From JAJFTV01 sp964426355 (lineage in GTDB: Bacteria > Chloroflexota > Anaerolineae > Anaerolineales > Anaerolineaceae), in the NCBI GenBank assembly GCA_964426355.1, contig CAYRRA010000029.1, forward strand, positions 1 to 27,492: a stretch of 27,492 nucleotides of DNA, written 5' to 3'. The stretch's first letter is position 1. Every line of letters starts with the position of its first letter. Positions 9,101 to 15,455 of this stretch are shown here, one piece after another. The notes under the pieces were generated by a model. It saw only the letters and a list, made by a program, of their open reading frames with translations. It was not told the DNA's origin and ran no database searches. A program made the position numbers and the translations under genes.

Positions 9101-9263
9101 TCTAAGTATACGAACAAAGGAAATCCTGGAGAATACTCTCAAGGGGTTCTATAATAATGCAGAGTATCTGAAACAAGACCTGCAAGAGGAATTTAATGCT
9201 CTACGGAGAGAACATTCTCCGGGCGAAACAGATCGAATTTTACAAGGAAACAACCATGATTGA
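6135..9263 (+). CDS. Protein with two divergent Ser/Thr-kinase-like domains
   Basis: This 1042-residue protein carries two kinase-like domains separated by about 400 residues of mostly helical sequence. Domain 1 (about 15-270) has a glycine loop GEGDAGE at 21-27, Lys43 for ATP, catalytic loop NDVKPEH with Asp190 and Lys192, and DWG at 209-211. Domain 2 (about 715-1015) has GSSARVF at 737-743, Lys760, RDHKILH with Asp902 and Lys904, and DWN at 921-923. In both, the magnesium-binding Asn of a normal kinase is His (195 and 907), followed by x-Phe/Tyr-Trp, and DFG has become DW(G/N). The ATP lysine and both catalytic aspartates are kept, so activity remains possible. There is no membrane helix. 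The start has ACAGG about 7 bases upstream. The stop overlaps the next gene by 8 bases, so both are co-expressed. Function is inferred only as signalling. Confidence 0.85.
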   Translation: MTEKTVVTGQASAWQLLKKVGEGDAGEIYLVRSMVDSSHAILKRPQRSAFTADVLRQANQIASEGKILKSLRDFRVKLQYSQVSIPVLLDHAKPEFEDTADYFIVLEKAGGVDLLELSKFLHLLPEHIDEILKGHDPKDAFYLRSLFKKGELPEYVFLRCLDSVIALFEEIHRFPIDLDGVEKTGVIWNDVKPEHIFWDFENARCTVIDWGNAQFLEADGTTRDRLFTSVTDYLQFFDSFGKFLRNSFPTLHKQLKWVSHPISVENYYQEVRNLSERVEQMLAVFAERVQALRKREETLTQSENIRVGQIKDLEKIHQDLFSLGEMPDFDKASQAAERFAKNLVTKQKFVELRWLAAWAKNLPVSKKTQWQVLAVLSDIGAGFSEETRKALIKTIDEGLQGDWHNTLWHLLVETHPKTETGWYYELSQLLRQIQLDIHPTTPTPLESLLQFQSLLEGQIKPGEKRTEQGEEVFLQATGFIGTNEKNRLFIKWYKQLQQEIVPRWSQVEPDPPHAGLDYNEVTALARDMGKYYPQAEQKILRIVYQPEAQVRILLDAWERKDFQFIARGLKRLLLWDPERWRVLTAEGLVLKTQEWLDRLAEGPRESESLQDYAVRHEVLAREIRNRVGSSSWLERILGGLKDLRQGKRADQVLRESQDIVKEMPWLKFCLQQNPVKMPALSKIEVAKEIFSPVSLERKPKNRVSDQMFVGYCDTTFGFEGDMVLSEPLDAWKPEAQGSSARVFQGFVKLNNGSLKQRAIKIMRPDQVDYATPLFEEEVRILNILRDVPGITPLLEFGFIRLDCSTEERVTIFNRPESMKGQLYRFGWNYLDEFLQQMPQMVQDGWLPYLAMEKKNFEDNLLMLCDAGHTQGNLLRVDLALLIAIQICDIIIHAHRNQIVYRDHKILHYYWLPVYNGVFMIDWNVAKLYARPLTESERQFDLVQFGARALHHILTGRPAPGALPLGPTRPEEIEKASQQYNVAWSFDDQRLSIRTKEILENTLKGFYNNAEYLKQDLQEEFNALRREHSPGETDRILQGNNHD

Positions 9264-11019
9264 GCTGGATAATTTGGAAAACAGGGCAAATCGTTTACTC
9301 AGCCAGAGTGCACCATCGGTGCTTGAATTGAGCAGGTTGCTCGTAGATGTAGATGAATTATTGCATCAAGAGGAATATTTTGAGCTTCCCCCGGAGGACC
9401 AGGAGCGTTTACAGAATATTCACCGTGATTTGAAGCGAAAAATTTCACAAAGCGAAACAGGCGAAGAAATCTCAACCGATACTGTGTCACAGAATAACCA
9501 GATCGGTTCTGTTTATCCGCCATCCCGCCCTGAAAAAGCTGCGGTTATAGAAAACAATTCCTCATCGCGCCGTCACACACCCAAGGCTGAACAAATCATG
9601 GAAGAAGCGGAGAAGATGTTTTACGGCGGGCGCTATGCCGAATCTATCCGGCTATACGACCAGGTGCTGCAAATTGAACCCGAATGGGAACGCGCGTCAC
9701 AACACCGCTCTGAATCAGAGGAGTATCTGCGAACCGGCTATATCCCGGCAGTCGCCCTGCCACCCGAAGCGGCGTCCGCTTTTGGCAAGGCGCAATCGGC
9801 AGCCAGGGTGGGGCGGTATTCAGATGCTCAGACGTTCTTGAACAAAGCACAAACCATCCTGCGCGATCTGGGCATTCAACGCTGGCAGGAAGGACAAGAT
9901 TTTGAACAGAAATTGCAGCAAAATATTGATGCCGAAAGTGTTTATCAGGAGGGCATTAAGCTCTTTCAGGATGGAAAACTGGAGGAGGGCATTGATCGAG
10001 TAGAAACTGCAGCCCAGGCAACTGGTTTACCAAAGTTCCGTGATAAAGCGCAGGAACTGCGTAAAACACGGGAAACCATGCGTTCGATCAATGAAATTTT
10101 GTTTGCCACCACCCCGGATGCGCGCCAGGTACAGCAAGCCAAAATGGACCTGGAAGTGCTGATTGGTGATTATGGTGAAAATATTGCTTTGCAGCGGCTG
10201 CGTTCACGTATGGAGTCGGTCATTCCACGCATCGCTGGTCCTCTTAAAGAACAGGCGCGTGCTTTTAAGAACCAGGCGGAGCGGTCACAAACACTCGAAT
10301 CAGCGCAAAACCTCATCCGTCAGGCACGGCAATATATCGAGCAGGTTCGCAGCCTCGAAGGACTTGATGAGACGATTGAAGAACTACAAACCAGTGTAGA
10401 TGGATTGGCGCGGGAATTTCAAAAACTGGAAGATGAACTGATGCAGGCGCTGGATACCTGCAAACGCAGCAAGGGAATGCCCGTCAGTGCTTCCCGATTA
10501 AGCGATGAAGTGCGCAGACGGTTTCCCAATGACCCCCGTGTAATGGAATTAAATAAATGCTTGAGCGGTTACCATGCCATGCAAGGGGGATTAAAGGCAC
10601 TGGCTGTAGTGGGAATAGTCGTTGCGCTGGCTTTGTTGGCAATGTGGGGGGGAGGTAAAGTAGCTGACTATGTAAAAGCGCTCACACCCACTGCTACCGG
10701 AACAGCCACTCCAACAGCGACGGCTACAGCAACTGTAACGATGACGGCGACTGCAACATCTACGCCAACGGCAACATCTACGCCCACATTAACACCAACG
10801 CCATTGAATGGTGTGACCATTCGTTCTGTGTATGTTCGTAATGGCTGTTATGAAACGTACGAAGCCATTACCCGCATTCCTGAAGGCGTTGTAGTTCGAT
10901 TTTTACCCTCTGAACGGCGTTTTGATAACTTCTCGCGAGAATGTGTGCTCATTGAATATTCGTCAAAGGATCAAACAGCAATTGGGTGGATTTTACTGAG
11001 TGATTTAAGTGGTGATTGA
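9256..11019 (+). CDS. TPR/coiled-coil membrane protein with TPT linker and exported C-terminal domain
   Basis: AAGGA lies 7 bases before the ATG at 9256, so this start (587 residues) is preferred over an in-frame one 60 bases upstream. Residues 1-440 are helical and charged, with TPR-like stretches (AEKMFYGGRYAESIRLYDQV near 118-137, and another near 235) and a coiled coil near 360-405. One membrane helix follows (about 446-464, VVGIVVALALLAMW), then a linker of about 40 residues made almost only of Thr, Ala and Pro. The C-terminal domain of about 68 residues (520-587) has an SH3-like, beta-rich look and two cysteines (531, 563). Positive charge before the helix suggests the N-terminus is inside and the small domain outside. 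With the co-translated kinase gene this suggests a surface sensor or wall-anchored partner. No family name can be assigned. Confidence 0.82.
   Translation: MIELDNLENRANRLLSQSAPSVLELSRLLVDVDELLHQEEYFELPPEDQERLQNIHRDLKRKISQSETGEEISTDTVSQNNQIGSVYPPSRPEKAAVIENNSSSRRHTPKAEQIMEEAEKMFYGGRYAESIRLYDQVLQIEPEWERASQHRSESEEYLRTGYIPAVALPPEAASAFGKAQSAARVGRYSDAQTFLNKAQTILRDLGIQRWQEGQDFEQKLQQNIDAESVYQEGIKLFQDGKLEEGIDRVETAAQATGLPKFRDKAQELRKTRETMRSINEILFATTPDARQVQQAKMDLEVLIGDYGENIALQRLRSRMESVIPRIAGPLKEQARAFKNQAERSQTLESAQNLIRQARQYIEQVRSLEGLDETIEELQTSVDGLAREFQKLEDELMQALDTCKRSKGMPVSASRLSDEVRRRFPNDPRVMELNKCLSGYHAMQGGLKALAVVGIVVALALLAMWGGGKVADYVKALTPTATGTATPTATATATVTMTATATSTPTATSTPTLTPTPLNGVTIRSVYVRNGCYETYEAITRIPEGVVVRFLPSERRFDNFSRECVLIEYSSKDQTAIGWILLSDLSGD
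10681..10803 (+). repeat. Low-complexity Thr/Ala/Pro-coding repeat
   Basis: This GC-rich, imperfect ACN/GCN/CCN codon repeat encodes the TPT linker. It includes a 14-base direct repeat, GCAACATCTACGCC, at 10753-10766 and 10771-10784 with an 18-base period, so the linker can change length by slippage. Confidence 0.8.
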
Positions 11020-11054
11020 CGATGAATTTATAACTTTTATCATCCGAATGATCC

Positions 11055-11083
11055 TTGACATTGACCTTGAGTGGTGATAACCT
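11055..11083 (+). promoter_or_regulatory. Promoter of the cold-shock gene
   Basis: A perfect TTGACA (11055-11060) is followed by a 17-base spacer and TAACCT (11078-11083), a poor -10 box. The start would be near 11090, giving a leader of about 30 bases with GGAG 7 bases before the ATG. There is no room for the long cold-responsive leader known from E. coli cspA. Confidence 0.55.
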
Positions 11084-11118
11084 AAGCGCTGAAGATTATT
11101 TCATGATGGAGATGTTAT

Positions 11119-11331
11119 ATGTCAGAACGTTATGTTGGGACCGTCAAGTGGTTTAATGCAGCCAAAGGATACGGCTTCATTGGACGTGATGAGGGTGAAG
11201 ACGTGTTTGTTCATTTTTCAGCCATCAAAATGGATGGGTACCGCCGACTGGTTCAGGATCAAAAAGTGGAGTTCACCATTGAAACAGGTCCAAAGGGTCT
11301 TCAAGCAGCGGACGTTGAGGTAGTGGAATAA
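11119..11331 (+). CDS. csp: Cold-shock protein, CspA family
   Basis: This single cold-shock domain of 70 residues is full length for the family. It begins with GTVKWFNAAKGYGFIGRDEG and shows both RNA-binding motifs: RNP1 KGYGFIG at 16-22 and RNP2 DVFVHFSAI at 28-36. Such proteins bind single-stranded RNA and DNA and keep mRNA unfolded, acting in the cytoplasm in cold shock or as general RNA chaperones. The gene has its own promoter and a strong terminator and so appears to be monocistronic. Whether it is cold-induced cannot be judged. Confidence 0.97.
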   Translation: MSERYVGTVKWFNAAKGYGFIGRDEGEDVFVHFSAIKMDGYRRLVQDQKVEFTIETGPKGLQAADVEVVE

Positions 11332-11360
11332 ACTACCAGAGCAGTCAAAAAATATATGAT

Positions 11361-11396
11361 GAGGCTGTCATTTGAGAGTGACAGCCTCTTATTTTT
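11361..11396 (+). terminator. Rho-independent terminator of the cold-shock gene
   Basis: A perfect 10-bp stem, GAGGCTGTCA (11361-11370) with TGACAGCCTC (11379-11388), has an 8-base loop and is followed by TTATTTTT. It stands between convergent genes. The other strand also has a T run about 10 bases past the stem, so weak termination in the opposite direction is possible. Confidence 0.93.
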
Positions 11397-11447
11397 AAGA
11401 CGGTAGGATCAGATAAAGTTATCCCGAATTGAGGGTATATTGGATCA

Positions 11448-12080
11448 TTATCCAAGCCCCAGAAAAAAGCCAAAAAGTTTTAGATATTCCTGCGCGGTAA
11501 CGCGCCAGCCTGCCGGGCTCATCCACCAGTCTTTGGAGCGGTACCAATGGCTCCTGACAGGGTGTACAAGCACTCGGATATTTTCGTTCTGAAAGACTTT
11601 CTTGAAGACCAGGCGGGTCCGCAGGGTATGATAGGGATCGGTGATGACGATGATGGAATCAAAACCACGTTGATGTACCAGTTTCAAAATCGCGCGTGCT
11701 TCATCGACTGTGCTTGCAACCTGCATTTCTGTAATCAAGACCGCTCCCGCGGGCAGTCCTTTCTGAATAGCGGTAAATCTCATCACGCTGCTGTAATCGG
11801 TGCTCTGTTCACCTACTGTCACTCCGGTCTCTGTCAGAATGGCGAAATCGATGTACTTCTCCTGGTAGAGCAATACTGCCTCATCGATACGAGTGCTGTC
11901 ACCGCCGCTCAGTATCGCCGCTGCATCAGCAGGTTCCAGGGGGTCAGCTACGACAAGGATTGCTCCCAATGCCCGCAGCGTTAATTCGCTGCCTGCGAGA
12001 AATATCAACGCACAAACACCCGCAGCGAAAATAATGATCAACGATTTAAGAAAAGTCTGTTGATTGGTTTGGTTATCCAT
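11448..12080 (-). CDS. YdcF/SanA-type DUF218 membrane protein
   Basis: This 210-residue protein has one N-terminal membrane helix (about 10-32) followed by a DUF218 domain. Family landmarks are an early AAAILSGGD segment (54-61), TVDEA at 124-128 and VITDPYHTLR at 145-154, plus a Trp-rich tail (SHWYRSKDWWMSPAGW). Members such as SanA, ElyC and YdcF are linked to envelope or peptidoglycan-precursor metabolism, but no reaction is established for most of them. It follows the aminotransferase gene by 54 bases on the same strand and may share its transcript. The upstream ribosome site is weak. Confidence 0.88.
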   Translation of the reverse strand: MDNQTNQQTFLKSLIIIFAAGVCALIFLAGSELTLRALGAILVVADPLEPADAAAILSGGDSTRIDEAVLLYQEKYIDFAILTETGVTVGEQSTDYSSVMRFTAIQKGLPAGAVLITEMQVASTVDEARAILKLVHQRGFDSIIVITDPYHTLRTRLVFKKVFQNENIRVLVHPVRSHWYRSKDWWMSPAGWRVTAQEYLKLFGFFLGLG

Positions 12081-12134
12081 ATCTTTTTGACTGCTGAAGA
12101 GTAAATGAAAGAAAAAAGAGAACCTGATGGTACC

Positions 12135-13286
12135 TCATGCAGTCAGTGCTTTTTTCATCCTTTCCAGACCTTCAATCAATAATGAGCGTGGGCAGGCAAA
12201 ATTAAGCCGGGTAAAACCCTCTCCTCCCTCACCAAACCAGGCGCCGTCATTCAGTCCAACCTTCGCATTCTCCAGGAAGAATTGATACGGATTGGGGGTA
12301 AGGTTGGCTTCCCGGCAATCTAACCACGCCAGGTAAGTGCCTTCTGGTCGGGTCATTTTAATGCCCGGCAACTCTTGATTGACGAACTCGTAAACCAGGT
12401 CACGGTTTTTTTGCAAATATACCAGCATCTGGTCGAGCCAATCTTTACCCTCACGATATGCGGCAGTCGTGGCAACCTGTCCAAAGATGTTTACCCATCC
12501 CATGAGTCCTTGTTTGGTGTTCTCAAGGCGATTTCTCATTTCCGGGTCAGTGCATACGATAATTGAAGAAGTCAACCCGGCAATATTGAAGGTCTTGCTG
12601 GGTGCAAGGATGGTGATGGATTTTTCCTGCACTTCTTTGCTGAGCGAGGCAATAGGGACATGTTTGCTTTCACTAAAGACAATGTCATGATGAATTTCAT
12701 CGGAGCAAATCAAAACATTGTGGCGCAAGCAAATTTCAGCCATTTTTTCCAGTTCTTGCCTGGTAAAGACTCTGCCAGTTGGGTTATGCGGATTACAAAG
12801 CATAAACACCTTCGTTTTTGGGGTGATGGCTGCTTCAAACTGGTCAAAGTCAATCGTATAACGATTATCTGAACCAAGAACCATCTCAGTCCCCCGCTTT
12901 TCAAGCTGGGCGTTTTTCTGCACGCCAAAGAATGGGGGATAAGCCGGGGTTGGCAAAAGAAATTCGTCGCCTGGCTGCGTGACGGCATGGCTGACGAGGT
13001 TGAAACCACAAATAACCCCGGGAACCATCATAATATCATCGGGTTGTACGACCCATTGGTGTTGATTGGAAAGCCAGTCGATGACAGCTTGTTTCAATTC
13101 GCTCGTTTCGCACGGGTATCCATATATTCGATGTTCGACACGTTTTAATAATGCTTGAACCACCGGTTCGGGGGAGGGGAAATCCATATCGGCAATCCAC
13201 ATCGGGATAACACCTTCATCAAAATGGTCCCACTTTACACTTTGGCTGCATCGCCGGTCGATTATTTCATCAAAATTGTATTTCAT
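12135..13286 (-). CDS. MalY/PatB-type PLP-dependent C-S lyase / aminotransferase
   Basis: This fold-type I PLP enzyme of 383 residues is full length for the MalY/PatB family. The N-terminus (FDEIIDRRCSQSVKWD, then IPMWIADMDFPSP at 27-39) is diagnostic. Asn165 in CNPHNP and Asp196 in CSDEIHHD bind the cofactor, and Lys231 in SKTFNIAGL forms the Schiff base. The family cleaves cystathionine or cysteine to pyruvate, ammonia and a thiol (cystathionine beta-lyase activity). Some members also transaminate or have regulatory roles, so the exact substrate is uncertain. AAAGGA lies about 7 bases before the ATG. It is divergent from the methyltransferase gene and is followed by the DUF218 gene. Confidence 0.93.
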   Translation of the reverse strand: MKYNFDEIIDRRCSQSVKWDHFDEGVIPMWIADMDFPSPEPVVQALLKRVEHRIYGYPCETSELKQAVIDWLSNQHQWVVQPDDIMMVPGVICGFNLVSHAVTQPGDEFLLPTPAYPPFFGVQKNAQLEKRGTEMVLGSDNRYTIDFDQFEAAITPKTKVFMLCNPHNPTGRVFTRQELEKMAEICLRHNVLICSDEIHHDIVFSESKHVPIASLSKEVQEKSITILAPSKTFNIAGLTSSIIVCTDPEMRNRLENTKQGLMGWVNIFGQVATTAAYREGKDWLDQMLVYLQKNRDLVYEFVNQELPGIKMTRPEGTYLAWLDCREANLTPNPYQFFLENAKVGLNDGAWFGEGGEGFTRLNFACPRSLLIEGLERMKKALTA

Positions 13287-13578
13287 GGATCTATCCTTTC
13301 AAAAGAGTTCGAATTGTTAAATTCCTCACCATTATAATTGTCTTTTGCCGGGTAATTTCGATTCTGTGCTTTTCAAACGTTGATTGACGGGCGAGTACTT
13401 GATAGAAGCTATTAATTTATAACAGGGTGAAATACAGTGGAAGGTGGAAGAGGGAGCGGTATGAAAAAAACGATTCACTGGTATACTTTTTGATTGCCTG
13501 TATCGTTATTTTAGTGTTTCCGTAATAATAAAGATCTTGATTGATGGGAAGTGCTACAAAAGAGAAGAATTTAAGAAG
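13287..13578. other. Intergenic region with a tiny hydrophobic reading frame
   Basis: About 290 bases lie between divergent genes. GGGAG stands 4 bases before an ATG at 13461 that opens a frame of ten codons (MKKTIHWYTF) ending in TGA at 13491-13493, right after a run of five T. One extra T would extend it to 21 codons with a strongly hydrophobic second half (LIACIVILVFP) ending at the TAATAATAA at 13522. It could be a small membrane peptide, a decayed gene or chance. No convincing plus-strand promoter with both boxes was found. Confidence 0.35.
13331..13336 (-). promoter_or_regulatory. Possible -10 box of the PLP lyase gene
   Basis: A perfect TATAAT on the minus strand gives a start near 13324 and a leader of about 38 bases. 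The nearest -35-like element, TCGAAA, is 19 bases away and poor. Confidence 0.45.
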
Positions 13579-14469
13579 ATGAAATCTGAACCCAAAATCA
13601 ATCTGTTATCTTCACTGGATTGGACGGATTATGCCTTGCTGGACAGTGGAAACGGGAAGAAACTGGAACGGTATGGCAAATACCGTTTGGTGCGACCTGA
13701 ACCGGAGGCAATCTGGAAACCAGCTTTACCTGTACGTGAATGGGAGAAAGCAAACGCAATTTTTGAGCCAGGTGCGGAAACACACGGCGGGCATTGGAAG
13801 ACCAGTTCCTCCCTGCCTGAACGTTGGGAAATGACATACAAAGGTTTGCGTTTTTGGGTGCAGCCCAGTGCATCACGTCACCTGGGGGTTTTCCCCGAAC
13901 AAGCGAACCATTGGGACTGGCTGCGGGAAAGAATCAACGCAGCCGGGCGACCAGTAAAGGTACTCAATTTGTTTGGATATACTGGTATGGCAAGCCTGGC
14001 GGCTGCCCAGGCGGGCGCGCAGGTAACTCACCTGGATGCCTCACAGCGGGTTATTCAATGGGCAAAAGAAAACCAACAGCTTTCTGGTTTGGACGACAGA
14101 TCCATCCGCTGGATCAAGGATGATGCGCTGAAGTTTGTTCGCAGGGAGGAAAGGCGTTCTTCATTGTACGATATCATTCTTTTAGATCCTCCAAAATTTG
14201 GTCGTGGACCGCAGGGTGAAGTGTGGGAGTTTTATGACTTAATCGCCACATTATTGGATTGTTGTCGTAGAATTATGAGCAGCCAGCCGTCAGGTGTGAT
14301 TTTGACGGCGTATGCTGTAAAAGCCTCTTCACTTACTCTTTATCATGCGGTTTCCGAGATGATGGGCGCATGGGGAGGGACTACAACGGCAGGTGAAATC
14401 ATAATCCGGGAAGAGAGCGCGGGTAGGCTGCTATCCACAGCAGTATATGCACGCTGGAATTCCGAGTAA
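13579..14469 (+). CDS. Class I SAM-dependent methyltransferase, RlmI/RlmK-like
   Basis: This 296-residue Rossmann methyltransferase has motif I NLFGYTGMASLAAA from residue 130, an acidic end of strand 2 at Asp153 (HLDAS), and motif IV DPPKFGRG at 203-210. It resembles the catalytic domain of 23S rRNA cytosine-C5 methyltransferase RlmI (PF10672 group) but has no N-terminal PUA domain. Instead it begins with a short segment, LLDSGNGKKLERYGKYRLVRP, typical of a stand-alone subfamily. An rRNA or other RNA target is likely but not shown. A TTG at 13537 would add 14 residues; the ATG at 13579 is preferred because the subfamily normally starts shortly before that segment, though the ribosome site is weak. 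proC follows by 18 bases. Confidence 0.87.
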   Translation: MKSEPKINLLSSLDWTDYALLDSGNGKKLERYGKYRLVRPEPEAIWKPALPVREWEKANAIFEPGAETHGGHWKTSSSLPERWEMTYKGLRFWVQPSASRHLGVFPEQANHWDWLRERINAAGRPVKVLNLFGYTGMASLAAAQAGAQVTHLDASQRVIQWAKENQQLSGLDDRSIRWIKDDALKFVRREERRSSLYDIILLDPPKFGRGPQGEVWEFYDLIATLLDCCRRIMSSQPSGVILTAYAVKASSLTLYHAVSEMMGAWGGTTTAGEIIIREESAGRLLSTAVYARWNSE

Positions 14470-14487
14470 AAACGAGCAGGAGAAGTG

Positions 14488-15336
14488 ATGATCGCTAACA
14501 ATTTATCAATCGCTTTAATTGGTTCAGGTGTGATGGGCGAAGCATTTATTGCTGGTTTGTTGCGTAATGACCTGGCAAGAGGTGACCAAATTATTGCCAG
14601 TGACCCTTTGCAAACCCGAAGGGATACCCTGGAAGCGCTATATGGCATCCGAACCCATCACGAGAATGCCGCGGCGGTTCAATCGGCGGATGTCGTGATT
14701 GTTGCCATTAAACCTCAGCATCTCGAAAAGGTGTTAGCCGATTTGAAACAGAAAGTGAAACCAGGAACACTGGTTCTCTCCATTGTCGCTGGCGCAACCA
14801 CCGAATTGATTGGCAACCGTTTGAATCATCAAAGTATTGTGCGCGTGATGCCCAATACACCCGCACAAATAGGGTTGGGTATATCCGTCTGGACTGCTTC
14901 AGCTGGTGTTACTGCTCAGCAAAAAGAGCTTACCCGGCAGATTCTGTCTGCTTTGGGTCCTGAGATTTTCATGGAAGATGAATATTTCCTCGATATGGCT
15001 ACCGCGCTATCCGGTACGGGTCCAGCGTATGCTTTTCTTTTCATGGAAGCGATGATTGATGCGGGGGTTCACATGGGTTTTCCACGCTATATAGCCGAAA
15101 AACTGGTGATCCAGACCATGCGTGGTTCTGTTGAATATTATGATATGAAAAAAGCCCACCCGGCTGCTCTGCGCAACGAGGTCACTTCTCCGGGAGGGAC
15201 CACGGCTGCTGCGATGTATTACCTGGAGAAAGCCGGTTTTCGAACTGCCATCTCGCGTGCGATTTGGGCTGCGTATGAGCGTTCGCTTGAGTTGGGTAAA
15301 GGACGTACCAGCCAACCCCCCGATGGTAATGGATGA
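14488..15336 (+). CDS. proC: Pyrroline-5-carboxylate reductase
   Basis: This enzyme reduces 1-pyrroline-5-carboxylate to proline with NAD(P)H, the last step of proline synthesis. The N-terminal Rossmann domain opens with IALIGSGVMGEA (glycine motif at 12-17) and continues with VVIVAIKPQ and VRVMPNTPAQIG. The C-terminal dimer domain carries the family signature around ATALSGTGPAY and LRNEVTSPGGTTAAA. At 282 residues it is slightly longer than usual, with a short tail. AGGAG lies 5 bases before the ATG at 14488, so this is preferred over the GTG three bases upstream. It is 18 bases behind the methyltransferase gene and probably shares its transcript. Confidence 0.97.
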   Translation: MIANNLSIALIGSGVMGEAFIAGLLRNDLARGDQIIASDPLQTRRDTLEALYGIRTHHENAAAVQSADVVIVAIKPQHLEKVLADLKQKVKPGTLVLSIVAGATTELIGNRLNHQSIVRVMPNTPAQIGLGISVWTASAGVTAQQKELTRQILSALGPEIFMEDEYFLDMATALSGTGPAYAFLFMEAMIDAGVHMGFPRYIAEKLVIQTMRGSVEYYDMKKAHPAALRNEVTSPGGTTAAAMYYLEKAGFRTAISRAIWAAYERSLELGKGRTSQPPDGNG

Positions 15337-15455
15337 ACGAAACCCAGGTTGTGTGGTGACACCATCTGGTACGAAAATCTGAATGGAGCACTTCCCTCAC
15401 GGACTGGTCTGAGTTGGGTACTGGCACTGGTTTGTGCAGGTGCGGATTGGTTTTT

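Noticed and set aside
9196..9255. Upstream in-frame start of the TPR/TPT protein
   Set aside because: It would overlap the kinase gene by 68 bases, while AAGGA is placed correctly for the ATG at 9256.
10681..10803. Short repeats as a CRISPR-like array
   Set aside because: The repeats are in-frame ACN/GCN codons of a linker, with no constant repeat or unique spacer pattern.
13537..13578. TTG start for the methyltransferase
   Set aside because: It would add 14 residues of low family resemblance with no better ribosome site than the ATG at 13579; it remains possible.
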